Below, in pieces: positions 49,607-59,570 of a stretch of 64,000 nucleotides of DNA; positions within the stretch are counted from its first letter, which is position 1, and each line of letters starts with the position of its first letter. The translations under genes were made by a program, and so were the position numbers. The DNA comes from Pagrus major (taxonomy: Eukaryota; Chordata; Actinopteri; Spariformes; Sparidae): NCBI RefSeq assembly GCF_040436345.1, contig NC_133218.1:3837484-3901483 (forward strand), given 5' to 3'. Below the pieces are notes generated by a model. It ran no database searches, was not told where the DNA came from, and was given only the letters and a program-made list of their open reading frames with translations.

Positions 49607-52600
49607 CTGGAATACAAATCAAGTTAAAGTATGTTGTTATAATGCAATATCTTTAAACATTTCAATAAGTACTAAGGAACACTTTGTTACTCATTAATAA
49701 AGTCAAGCATGCATGTTGAATGTAATACTTGAAATAGTTAGATGATTACCCGTTGTTGAGAGTGCAGCATTGCCTCCAAATATTTGATTATCTGGCTCTT
49801 GAAGTCCTTGGCTTTTTCTTTCTGAAAAGACAAAAGTGTTGTCACGTCTCAAGCTCTTTACAAGGAAGGAAAAGCAGCTGGAGGGATTTCTGGCAGACCT
49901 TCATCTATTTCCAAGGTACACTGAGAAGAGGAACAACTTAACTGTGGTACCAGTATGTTTCGGCTTGTGGCCTTCATCAGGGTCATCATAAAACACATTT
50001 AAAGGAGACATATTATGCTAATTTCAAGGTTCATAATTGTATCAAATAAGTTTACATGCTGTAATGCTCAAAAACATGTATCAGGTCTCTTACACTGTCC
50101 AATGCAGCAGCACTGTATTTGCCCTCTGTCTAAAAACACTATTTTAGCTCCTGTCTCTTATAAAAACCTATATTAAACACTGACAGAAAGGGAATAAAAT
50201 GAAAAAGCATAATAGGTCTTCTTTAAAAAGAAAATGTAAATAGAAAGAGTTGTAGGGAGGCAAATGGTGTGATACCACAAACTAGAAAAAGAATTTTCTT
50301 GATATAAATGAAACCAAAAAGACAGCTGGCACCATTTTCAAACTGGCACGACACCCAGCGTTTGAGTGTTTGGTATTTTCCCGACTTTGAAATTTTGCTT
50401 TTCCTGTCTGTGTGGTATTTTGGTGCCCAGTTTAGCATGCATGGTGCACAGGTTAGAGGAGAGGTGCAAACAAGTGGGAGGTTCATTCAAATAAGACAGC
50501 GCAGAGCAAGTTTTGGTATTTTGGTAGAAAATCGGTCTAGACTGTTCTGAGAATAGATGTCTCTGAACCACGTCTGTTTCTGCTGTTTATACATTTCTGC
50601 AGCCATCTGAAGGCAGCAGGACAGATATGTTGATAATCTGTCGTCAGTGGCCATTACACACAGATGTCTATTGTGTTTACTGTCATGTACTCAAGTGCAA
50701 ATGACACCAGGCTGCTATAAAATAATCCTATACAACCCTACAAAGACCATACAGGTCCGTTATAACTCTGTATTCTGCCATTCTCCTCATACAAGAGATA
50801 TTTGATAACAGAGACTCATTAAACCTGTGAGCTAACATTTCGACATATAGCATTTCTTCAGTTATTCTTAAAGAGTTACTCTCATGAAGACATGCCTTAT
50901 GTCAAACCGTTAACTGCAGTTAATTAAAAGCTCTTACTATAACCATGTGCTACAGGTCTGGCTCAGTTGTCTGTTGAGCTTTAATTTGGATGTTGGGCCA
51001 AGACTCATTCATCAATGTTTCAAATGTTCTTTAAAATGTCATGTTTTTTAGTCACATTAAATTCAGTTTCTACTGAAACATGAGCACTTTTGACACTTTA
51101 TACTTATACTATAAATACATATACATACCTCAAACCGGAGAACCTCTTTACGTACAGTCATTCCAATCCTGTCGAAATCTCTCTCGTACTGAGTAACCCG
51201 TGACTCCCACTGAGGACACACGTAAGGAGGAAAAAAATAAATTAAGAGGATGACCCCTAACAGTCTTCTAAACAGTGAACAAAAACACATTGGCTGCTTC
51301 TTAAGGGATTACAGACACCTGTTACACAGGATGTCCTTATGTTTAACAGACGTGGCTCTGACGTGTCTCTGCTGACATAGTTAGAAGCAGGCGTGTTAAA
51401 TCACAAAAGAAACGGGAAACACTTTTATTGAAATACTACACTGATGGTACTAGCCAAAGTACTACAACAGCTACATCGGTGCACTGTTGTTGGAACTGAT
51501 ACTTGATCTCTCTAGATTCTAGATTGTCTGTCCCAAAAATATTTAATTTAGTAACACAAAAAAACACAAAGAAGTAGCAAATCATCACACTTGAGAAGCT
51601 GGTATCAGCAAGAAAAATGCTTTTTTGCTCTACAAATACAATACAATACAATACAATACAATACAATACAAATTATCGGAATTGTTGGTTATTTTTTGCT
51701 ATTTTTTTCAGTGAAGGTTTGGCTTTTAACAATACAACATTCAATATAAAAAATGAAAATCTTATTATTTGATGAGCAGTCAATCATTTTGTTCTGATAA
51801 ATAACAACTACACATTGGAAGAACAAGCATTCTCTTCTATTGAAGAGTGGGCTTCAGTTAGCTAAAGTCAGCTACATAACTCAGGTAACGACCTCTGAGC
51901 TATGTGGTCAGTGTGTGTGTGTGTGTTACCTCAGTGATGTCTTCTTTGGCCTGCTGCAGTTTGTCAGGCTTGTTGGCCCACAGCAGCTTGGCCTCGGCCT
52001 CTCTCTTCTTCTGGAGTGTGCTTTGAGCCTCTTGCCATCGCTGCCACGCCCGCATGCGCTGGTCAAAACAGCCCTGTGGACATCCACATAGATTGACAGT
52101 AGTAACACAACACCTGATCAGTCTATGTACCAACAGGTAGCACTGACGCTTTTTGGCAATGATCATTTAACTTGCACTTTGTCCCTCACTTCACTACACT
52201 TCAGTACAGGTGCTTCTGCCTCATCTTTGATAACATTTTGTGCTCTATACATAAAGTTTAATTTAAGTGATGTAGCTTTACAAGATAACGGTGGCTTAAA
52301 CTACCCAAGAGATGTTTTGTTTCTTAATTTTAGTCCTGGTATCAGGAACAACTCCAGCTTTTCTTTCCCAGGGCTCGTTGCTTCTGAAGAATCTTTACTT
52401 CTTTTTACCGTATACAAAGCTGCAAACATTAGCTGATTAATCCTTTAGTTGATGGAAAGTTTGCACACTATTTTGATAATCGATAATTTTTCAAGCACAA
52501 AGCTTTTAAACATTTTCTGATTCCAGCTTCTTTAATGTAAGAGTTTTCTGCCATCCGTTGTCATTTATGATAGTAAATGAGGAGTCTTTAGGTTTTGGAC

Positions 52601-55600
52601 TGTTGGTTGGACAGAGGAAGCAATCTGAAGATTTCACTTTGGGCTCTGGGAAATTGTGATAAGCATTTTCAAGTTGTTGACATTTTAGAGACTAAACAAG
52701 TAATCGATTTAATGTGAAAATAATCAGCAGCTTAATCACTAATAAAAGTAATCGTTAGTTACAGCCCTACTGTATATCTACCATTATGCAGCTGCTAGCA
52801 TACCCGCATAGCGCCAAGCAGGCGGATGTAGTCGGCCAGCATCTCCTCAAAGATAAAGAAGTCACTGGCTGCCTGCTCCTGATGCAGCTGTTCCATCTTG
52901 TCCTCCACCTCTGCCAGCTGGGACAGGGCCCGGGACAGGGCTGTGTTGTCCTCAGAGTTACCCAACATGGCCATACTTTTGGCGAATACTGCCGTGTTCC
53001 CACACAGCTCTGGTTTTAGAGGAGGAAACAAAAAACATACTCAGTGTACTTGCTTCACCCTAAAAGAACAATTTGACATAAAAAACTGGGTGGACAAAGA
53101 CAAGTGAGGAAAGTCAGATGTAGCTCACCCTTCCTGTGATTGACCAGGGAGTCAACCACGGCATGAAGCTTCCTCAGCTGCTGCTCCTCGTTCTCCACCT
53201 CCTGGAACTTGTCCTCAAACCACTGAGAGACGCAGCAAAAACAGAACAGTAATTTAGTAAATTACTAAACCAAACAAACTCATCATATCTAGAATATAAG
53301 ACCTGTTCTTCCTCTTTCAGTACCACAATACATTATAATAACCCATATAATTAGTTTGTTTTCAGTTTAAACTATAAAATGTATATTGCATTTGATTTTA
53401 AACAATCACATAATTCAGTAAAGATAAAGTTGTCAACCTATACAAATTATTATAAATAACTGTATTTATATATATACTCAAAATGTACAGATTAAAAAAT
53501 AAATCAGGATATATCAAAATAATTTCCTCACAAATGGTCTTGTGCCTCCACTGACCTCTCAGGTTAAATCCAACCATTGATTTTTCCATGACAGAATTAA
53601 AAAATGTATTTTTATATATACAGGCCACATGTGCAACAGTGGTCTCCTTACAGTGTCAGACTCATTCATCTTGATGGTCATCTTGTTGACAGCATCTGAT
53701 GCCTTATTGATCATTTTGAGGAAGCCAGCTCCACTCAGTGCCTGCGTGTTCACTGCTCTGGGTAGCTGAAAACACACACATGGTTCAAAAGATAGCTCTT
53801 GTGTTATTTTGGAAATATGTCATTCTCAAGAAGAGAATGAAGAATCTAGCATTTGCTAATCAAAAACAAATTAAGCATTCCTTCTCAAGGTACGTGACAA
53901 AATTAAAAATGGGGATCAAGTCACTATCCAGCTTTTTGCCACAAGAAAATATTTTTATATCTTCAACTGGCAATAGACAAGTTTTTTGCTTTAATATATC
54001 ACTCTGAAATAAGTGCCAATTGCACAGTGTAATGCTTACAGAATAATGAGGCCAACTGTGCTTTTATTGATTCCCTATAAACTTCAAAGCGAAATTTCAC
54101 GGAAACGAAGGCTGACTGGTGTTCCGGCCAGACTGGCAGCCTGGCACCATTTCTATCCGCTTTCATGTCTCCATTATAGACAACATGTATGAATAGACTC
54201 ATGTTTTTCCTGTGTTGTTGGTAACTGTTACTCTGAGTAAAATAGAAACGATCCAGTTGTCTGTGACACAGCAGCACCATAAATAATACCACCTGGACAC
54301 TCTAGGGGAGAAATGTTGTCTGTTTCCACTGTAGAATACTCACATCTTCTCTCTCCAAGAACTCACGGACGTCAGGATCTTGTAGCAACAATGGGTGAGC
54401 CACTACTCTCTGAAGATACCTACAAAAACCACAGTGGCAGCAAGATGAAGAGAATAAGAAGTAAAATTAAACATAAAACATGCACATGGACATGGGGAGA
54501 AATGTACTGACAAAGACCTTGGAAGGACTATAAACACATCTGCACTTAAATTAAAAAAAAAAAAAAAAATGGCCTGGTAAGTGCGATTTTTAATTTTATT
54601 TTCCATCTGTTCTTTGTGTTGTTTTTAATCAAGATGACTAATTTCTGGTTATTATTGTTCTACTTCGTTCTCTCCAGATGTTTACTTGTTGCATCACTGT
54701 CAATGTAATGGGTATAAATGTGTGCACATTCATACAGTATATGTATTTGATATTTTCTCATTTACACTTCAAGACCATATTTGTTTGAGTGTGCAGTCAT
54801 CTCTTCAAGTATTTTGTGCTATGTACGTCATATATCATGGATCTAAGTCAAATGTTTAGTTCCATGGTCACTGTATATTATGGTATGGTTTGTCCGAGGC
54901 TACAAGGAGCTCTCATTTAGTGAGGATTTTTGACTGAAGCGGTATGGACTACTGTGGACAACTTTGTCACATGGTGTGAGCGGAACCATCTACAGCTCAA
55001 TGTGACAAAGACCAAGGAACTGGTTGTGAACCTGAGGAGGACCAAGGTGCCGTTGACCCCTGTTTCCATCCAGGGGGTCAGTGTGGACATTGTGGAGGAT
55101 TATAAGTGTCTGGGAGTCCACATTGATAATAAACTGGACTGGGTTAAGAACACAAATCCCCTCTACAGGAAGGGACAGAGTCGTCTCTATTTTCTGAGAC
55201 GATTGAGGTCATTCAACATCTGCCGGACTATGCTCAGGATGTTTTATGAGTCTGTGGTGGCCAGTGCTAAATCCATGCTGTTGTGTGCTGGGGCAGCGAA
55301 CTGAGTGTAGCGGACGCAAAAAGGTTGAACAGACTGATCCGCAAGGCCAGTGACGTTGTGGGAGTGGAGCTGGACTCTCTGACGGTGGTGTCAGAGAGGA
55401 GGATGCTGTCCAAATTACATGTCATCTTGGACAATGGCTCTCATCCACTCCATGATGTGGTGGTCAGCCACAGGAGTACATTCAGCACTAGACTGATCCC
55501 ACCAAGATGCACCACAGAGCGCCACAGGAAATCATTCCTGCGTGTGGCTTTCAATCTGTTTAATTCCTAGCTCTGAGTGTGGCATTATTGCTCTGTATAT

Positions 55601-58600
55601 ATGTACATTTCTTGTATTTTTGTTTTGTTTTTGTTGATATTGATATTATTATTATTATTATTACTATTATTATTTCTGCATATTCTGAACTTTGAATGGG
55701 AGCAGCTGTAACACAAACAATTTCCCCTCGGGGATAATAAAGTATTTCTGATTCTGATTCTGATTCTGATGAGCACCACTGCCAATGAATAACTGTGATA
55801 ACTGTTCAGAAAAGCCAATCTCTCACTGATAGTTTTGTTTCCTTATGTTGGTAATACAGAGGCATCAGCATTAAATTGAGACGGTTCCAAAACTAATAAA
55901 AAAAAAAATTTATCTATTTTATTTGTATAGCTTTTATTTGATTTGCCTTTTTTTATCGCTTTTATTACTTTTACTTGTAGTTATTTATATTGTGTTTTGC
56001 ATTTTGTCTTCTTGTTTTAACTTCTCCTAAATCTGGGCTTCCTTCTGTTTGACTGTTTTGAGTATTTATGCTACTATACGGTCTTCCTGAATGTCCTGAT
56101 TTTGCTTTGTCTGTCAAAGCACTTTGTAAACTCTATTTACAGAAATAAAAAATTAAAAACAATTAAAAACAGGCCCAGTATAATTAATGCTATTACTATG
56201 ATCTCATTACTAATGACTAATGATTACTAAGGTGTACAGATGCTTGCCTCTCCAGAGCTGCTCTTCTTCTCTCAACAAACTCAACTGATGATGGGTCGTC
56301 CATTCCCACCTTCACTTTGGTCATTCCTGTTGATGCAAATGACAGTCACAGAAGGCAAACAAAAACTCAGACTTAAAAACCTACACTTGAAAAAGAAAGA
56401 CCTGGGCACCTACCTACAACACTTTTCTCAGGTGGTGGTGGAATGATGCAGCCGTGGAGCGACTGCTTGACTGACAGCTTCTCATAGAGACCCAGGAAGT
56501 CACTATAACGCCTCCTCACGGTGAAGGCTTTACTCCTGAACATGGACAAGGATGTCTGAAAGTGGAGACAGGGACATTAATGAGGCACTAACAATCGTGA
56601 AGATTTAGACATATTAGCAGTTTTAGGAGCCAAATAAAGTACATCAAATACATGTATCAACACAAGCTTTAATACAGACCCTGGTGGAAACTTTGTAGGC
56701 CACATATGCATTCATGCCATCTCCTAGGAGGACAGAAACAAAAACAAAAAAATAGAATTAATAAGGTTTTAGTCTGAAATTAATGTGTTAGTGCACTTAA
56801 AGAATTTAGGTTGCTAAAATGAGCTACAACCACAAAACTGTCCAAAGTTATAATTATCTAGCCATTTTCAAAACAAAAACTTTTGAATGAACAGGAAATA
56901 ACGGAACTGTGTCATAGTTTTAACATACAGATAGTATGAAAAAAAGAGACTGACCAACTTTCTCAGGGTTGGTGACGGCAACATCCACATCAAAACTATC
57001 CTTGGCCTCTTCCTCCTCCAACTGCAAATACAAAGAAGCACACACCTCTGAATATTTGAATATTACAAAAGCATGCCAGGCGTGCAATTAATTGATTCCA
57101 AGTTCCTTGGAAACTCAGCTCAGGTGTGGCCTGTACCTGCTCCAAGGAGGTGGGCTGCATGGCTGCAGGGCCCTGAGTGAACGAGGAGGCAGGACGGGGG
57201 CCAGAGGAGGTGGAAAGCTCCTTCCTATCAGAGCTGCCGGGCTTGTCTGGGCTCGGCTCCACATTCGCCTCTGAGGAAAGAGAAGATGTTTGATTAATGT
57301 ATGCCCCTCTCAATCCAAAGGGAAAAAGAAAAAGAAATGACAAATGTCAGACAGGATCACTTACCATGTCACTAAACAGCACCACACCTGATTTATCCAC
57401 AACACTAACTGGTGCTTTGGTAATTATTACTTCACTGCAGAATAGCTACAGTTTACACGACTAATGCACTTTGATAATATCAGAACTTTTTAACTTTTTT
57501 TCAAATAACTCACTACAGATTTCAGCTTTTCAGCTATTATTAGAACAGAAATATCCTTGGGAGAGCTGACAAAAGCTAGGGTCTGGGAAATTTAGCTTTT
57601 TTCAGTATTTACTAATGTTTTATTAACTAAACAACCAACAATTATTACTGGTTAAATTGATGAGAAAAGTAGTCTGTTGTTGCAGCATCACTAGTCCAAG
57701 CTAGAATGACATCCACTCTTTAGTGTCTGGGACACCCAGTGGTGGAAGAAGTACTCAGATCTTTTACTTAAGAAGTAGCAGTAACACAGTGTAAAAAATA
57801 CTCTTATATGTAAAAGTTTTGCATTCAAAATCTTTCTTAAGTAAAAGTACAAATGTATTAGCCCCAAAATATACTTAAAATACCAAAAGTGAAAGTACCC
57901 TACATGCAGAATGGTCCATTTCAGAATGATTGTGTATCACATCATATTACAATGACTTACTTTTTTATATTAATCACCTGGATGTGCAAAGCAACTTAAA
58001 GGGTAACTCCACCATTTTTTACACATTAAAGGGTGTTTACAGGTCTTACTGCATATGTGGAAAAAAGTAGTATAAAGCCTTTCGTGGCACCAGAGGCAGC
58101 TGCATGTGATCTAATAAATTGCTTCCAGTGATGTCATGCAATGGCTAAGTTGCATTGTGGGTAATGCAGGTGCCACGTTTTGATAAGCAGTCCACTGGTC
58201 TATCATGGCACGCCTATAACAACGTGAGACTCATGATGGAAATTTTACTTGCAAATGATCAAAATCAATACAGCAGACCCAGAGATATCACCCTTATTAT
58301 TCCACTCATTCTCCTCCCCTATGAAAACCTGTACTACTGTCTTCCAAAATGTAGTGGAGCATATACATAAAGTAGACACTAAAATACACATTCTCAATTC
58401 AAGTAGAAGTACCTCAGAGTTGTACAGTACTTGAGGAAATATACTTAGCTACATTCCAGCACTAATTATGCCTCATGACTAGTAAACTGAAGTGTAAAAT
58501 CAGTGGAATGTGCTTTTAAGATTAGCACGCATACATACCAGCATGACCAAACTAAAATGAAGCATCTCACGAGACTTCTTTTCTGTACAGTAAAATTAAG

Positions 58601-59459
58601 ACTTGTTTAGATCAAATGAAGAGAAATAGTAAATATAACACATCTCCTGACCAGCAAACAGGTCGTTGTCATCGTCAGAGTGAACTCCGTTGGATTTGGC
58701 AGGAGTGCTGCTGGCCTCCTCCTCCTCACTGAACAGATCTGGAGGTTCTTCATTGGCACGATCCGGCTGAGAAACTCCTCGACTCACAGCCACAGGGTTA
58801 CTCTGCAGACAGGAAGGACACAACACTTGGCTTAATACACAAACACAAGGGATGACAGCAGAGGGGCCGGGAGCTTTCTTGTCTCACGACCGTTTTAACG
58901 TTGCTACAAACACAGATAAGCAACAACAGGGCGGCTGGGCGGTCCTGTGAGGTCGACACGAGCAAAGCTAAACTTCAATTCATCACAATAAACACACATC
59001 AACCAGAGATCGAAACAGAAGCATCTTTAAATGATCAATAAAGCACCAGAGCAGGCCGACAGAACCAAAGGCAATGTGAAGTTTTTCGATATACGAGTCA
59101 AAACTGCTTTTTTTTGAGCGCTGCAAACTAACTTCGGCTAAGTTTATGAATCAATTTCGTCGCTTTTATATAAAACCCGGCAACATTTCTCGCCTCTCCG
59201 TCAGTGGCTCCCAGTTATTTTGGATGCCATGAATGCAGGTCAGACGAGATAAAGAGGCAGACTTACTGGCTCGTTCATTTCGTGTAGATAAACCCGTCAC
59301 AAACAGGACACAATTCACGAGAATTAGCTGTGAACATACGTTACTGACGAAGATATCCTCTCCCTCGTCACTGTCTCCGTCTGCCATGTCAGATAGTCCG
59401 GCTCCGGGCTCCTCTGTTGCAGGGAAAGGAGGGGGATTCCGATCTGAGCTGGCCGCCAT
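49556..59459 (-). CDS. snx1: Sorting nexin 1, 15 coding exons
   Basis: SNX1 is a PX-BAR sorting nexin of the endosomal SNX-BAR/retromer machinery. It binds phosphoinositides and tubulates early endosomes for retrograde sorting (family knowledge). Coding exons are 59459-59340, 58802-58652, 57270-57137, 57021-56955, 56723-56680, 56555-56414, 56326-56248, 54419-54344, 53765-53652, 53222-53129, 53009-52804, 52073-51930, 51209-51129, 49821-49750 and 49606-49556. Together they make 524 codons and a stop with all phases closed (human about 522 aa). The N-terminus is acidic and disordered, with EDIF and two DLF motifs. The PX domain is at about 145-275, with RRYSDF, PPPPEKS and the [12 protein letters not shown] lipid-binding region. 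An amphipathic helix follows at about 283-300, then the BAR domain at about 301-524 ([35 protein letters not shown]), ending in a [16 protein letters not shown] tail. Intron 7 uses a GC donor. Confidence 0.97.
49750..49821 (-). CDS. snx1: snx1 coding exon 14
   Basis: Twenty-four codons, [20 protein letters not shown] and SQQR, the last BAR helix. The donor is GTAATC. Confidence 0.97.
49822..51128 (-). other. snx1: snx1 intron 13
   Basis: A 1.3-kb intron with a TTAA-flanked MITE at 50003-50222. A short motif at about 49955-49985 (GTTTCGGCTTGTGGCCTTCA) may be a small remnant of another repeat. The rest is unremarkable. Confidence 0.6.
50003..50222. mobile_element. TTAA-flanked MITE, about 220 bp
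   Basis: Left end AGGAGACATATTATGC; right end, read inward, AGAAGACCTATTATGC (14 of 16). TTAA lies on both sides (49999-50002 and 50223-50226), inside a TTTAAA palindrome on each side. Internally deleted and non-coding. Confidence 0.6.
51129..51209 (-). CDS. snx1: snx1 coding exon 13
   Basis: Twenty-seven codons, [20 protein letters not shown] and KEVLRFE, BAR domain. The acceptor is TGTCCTCAG and the donor GTATGT. Confidence 0.97.
51210..51929 (-). other. snx1: snx1 intron 12
   Basis: A 720-base intron containing an AATAC pentanucleotide microsatellite; otherwise nothing was recognised. Confidence 0.65.
51636..51671. repeat. (AATAC)n microsatellite
   Basis: About seven pentanucleotide units. 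Confidence 0.9.
51930..52073 (-). CDS. snx1: snx1 coding exon 12
   Basis: Forty-eight codons, [20 protein letters not shown] through KEDITE, with the conserved [14 protein letters not shown]. The donor is GTAACA. Confidence 0.97.
52074..52803 (-). other. snx1: snx1 intron 11
   Basis: About half of this 730-base intron is a MITE (52413-52769). Nothing else was recognised. Confidence 0.65.
52413..52769. mobile_element. MITE with TAGGGCTGTAACTAACG end
   Basis: Read on the minus strand it starts TAGGGCTGTAACTAACGATT. It then has CAATTTCCCAGAGCCCAAAG and CCAACCAACAGTCCAAAACC, and ends GCAAACATT...AGCTTTGTA. This is a common teleost non-autonomous element (family recalled from memory, probably hAT). 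Candidate 8-bp duplications match only 6 of 8. Confidence 0.6.
52804..53009 (-). CDS. snx1: snx1 coding exon 11
   Basis: Sixty-eight codons, from [20 protein letters not shown] to [11 protein letters not shown]. This is the core of the BAR domain. The acceptor is AAAACCAG and the donor GTATGC. Confidence 0.98.
53129..53222 (-). CDS. snx1: snx1 coding exon 10
   Basis: Thirty-one codons plus one base, [20 protein letters not shown] through VNHRK, BAR domain. The donor is GTGAGC. Confidence 0.97.
53223..53651 (-). other. snx1: snx1 intron 9
   Basis: A 429-base AT-rich GT-AG intron; nothing else was seen. Confidence 0.65.
53652..53765 (-). CDS. snx1: snx1 coding exon 9 (amphipathic helix)
   Basis: Thirty-eight codons, [20 protein letters not shown] and [18 protein letters not shown]. 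It links PX and BAR and holds the membrane-inserting helix of SNX1. The donor is GTAAGG. Confidence 0.97.
53766..54343 (-). other. snx1: snx1 intron 8
   Basis: A 578-base intron with no recognised repeat. ORFs inside have no domain. Confidence 0.65.
54344..54419 (-). CDS. snx1: snx1 coding exon 8
   Basis: One base completes Arg 246, then [20 protein letters not shown] and LERED, the end of the PX domain. The acceptor is TTTTTGTAG and the donor GTGAGT. Confidence 0.97.
54900..55770 (+). mobile_element. 5'-truncated L2/CR1/Rex-type LINE, 3' end
   Basis: The sequence encodes the end of a non-LTR reverse transcriptase: [18 protein letters not shown]-like block, [19 protein letters not shown], then [20 protein letters not shown] and [10 protein letters not shown]. 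The two parts are in different frames, with the shift near 55265-55295, so the ORF is dead. The 3' end has CCCCTCGGGGATAATAAAGT and a TCTGAT tandem tail, typical of this LINE group. It is antisense to snx1. Confidence 0.8.
55747..55770. repeat. (TCTGAT)n LINE tail repeat
   Basis: Four TCTGAT units directly after the LINE's AATAAAGTATT, as expected for a non-poly(A) LINE 3' tail. Confidence 0.85.
55915..56170 (+). repeat. Possible retroposon 3' remnant
   Basis: GTCAAAGCACTTTGTAAACT followed by an AAATAAAAAATTAAAAAC tail resembles the end of a fish retroposon. It is AT-rich and without an ORF. Confidence 0.3.
56248..56326 (-). CDS. snx1: snx1 coding exon 7
   Basis: Twenty-five full codons, [20 protein letters not shown] and RAALE, with split codons at both ends. 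The acceptor is CATCAACAG. The donor is GCAAGC; the nearest GT downstream would break the frame. Confidence 0.96.
56414..56555 (-). CDS. snx1: snx1 coding exon 6 (PX core)
   Basis: Forty-seven codons plus one base, [20 protein letters not shown] through PPPPEKSVV. It has the PI3P-contacting RR(Y/F)SDF motif and the proline loop. The donor is GTAGGT. Confidence 0.98.
56680..56723 (-). CDS. snx1: snx1 coding exon 5
   Basis: Two bases complete Gly 158, then [14 protein letters not shown], start of the PX domain. The donor is GTCTGT. Confidence 0.96.
56955..57021 (-). CDS. snx1: snx1 coding exon 4
   Basis: Twenty-two codons plus one base, [20 protein letters not shown] and KV. The acceptor is ATTTGCAG and the donor GTCAGT. 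Confidence 0.96.
57137..57270 (-). CDS. snx1: snx1 coding exon 3
   Basis: Forty-four codons of low-complexity, Ser/Pro-rich N-terminal sequence, [20 protein letters not shown] through QPTSLEQ. The acceptor is TTTCCTCAG and the donor GTACAG. Confidence 0.95.
57271..58651 (-). other. snx1: snx1 intron 2
   Basis: A 1.4-kb intron. The right two thirds are occupied by two overlapping or nested repeats (57737-58463). Confidence 0.6.
57737..58463. mobile_element. AAGTACTCAGATC-type MITE with internal insertion
   Basis: Left end CAGTGGTGGAAGAAGTACTC and right end ...GGAAATATACTTAGCTAC then ATTCCAGCACT, roughly inverted. Between them about 57998-58375 is foreign: AAAGGGTAACTCCACC and GCATTGTGGGTAATGCAGGT belong to another recurrent fish repeat. 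No target duplication is readable. Confidence 0.55.
58652..58802 (-). CDS. snx1: snx1 coding exon 2
   Basis: Fifty codons plus one base, [20 protein letters not shown] through DNDLFA. Two acidic DLF motifs (62-64 and 87-89). The donor is GTCAGG, rather weak. Confidence 0.94.
58803..59339 (-). other. snx1: snx1 intron 1
   Basis: A 537-base GT-AG intron, moderately CpG-rich because of the nearby promoter. No repeat was recognised. Confidence 0.65.
59340..59459 (-). CDS. snx1: snx1 coding exon 1
   Basis: Forty codons, [20 protein letters not shown] and [20 protein letters not shown]. Start context GGCGGCCAGC downstream and AATAATGG at the ATG. It is the only ATG upstream of the conserved EDIF segment apart from an internal Met 25. 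The donor is GTATGT. Confidence 0.95.
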
Positions 59460-59570
59460 TATTCCGTGTTGTGAGAGGGACTGACGTAGGCGGAAGTAGA
59501 CGGAGCGAGGAAAGTGAAAGCTAACGGCGGCAGCGACACCTGCTGGTGGCCGAGCGACGGTACTGATTAA
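59460..59570 (-). promoter_or_regulatory. snx1: snx1 5' UTR and promoter
   Basis: TATA-less and CpG-rich, with TGACGTAG (CRE-like) at 59482 and GCGGAAGT (ETS-like) at 59490. The transcription start is not defined. Confidence 0.5.

Larger units (their letters stand above)
54420..56247 (-). other. snx1: snx1 intron 7 (GC-AG type)
   Basis: The donor is GCAAGC after GAGAG, and the acceptor TTTGTAG. The intron holds a poly-A tract at 54547-54570, a truncated LINE on the opposite strand (54900-55770) and a possible retroposon tail at 55915-56170. Confidence 0.8.

Noticed and set aside
54930-55570. Functional reverse transcriptase gene
   Set aside because: It lacks the N-terminal endonuclease and most of the RT, and is broken by a frameshift near 55280.
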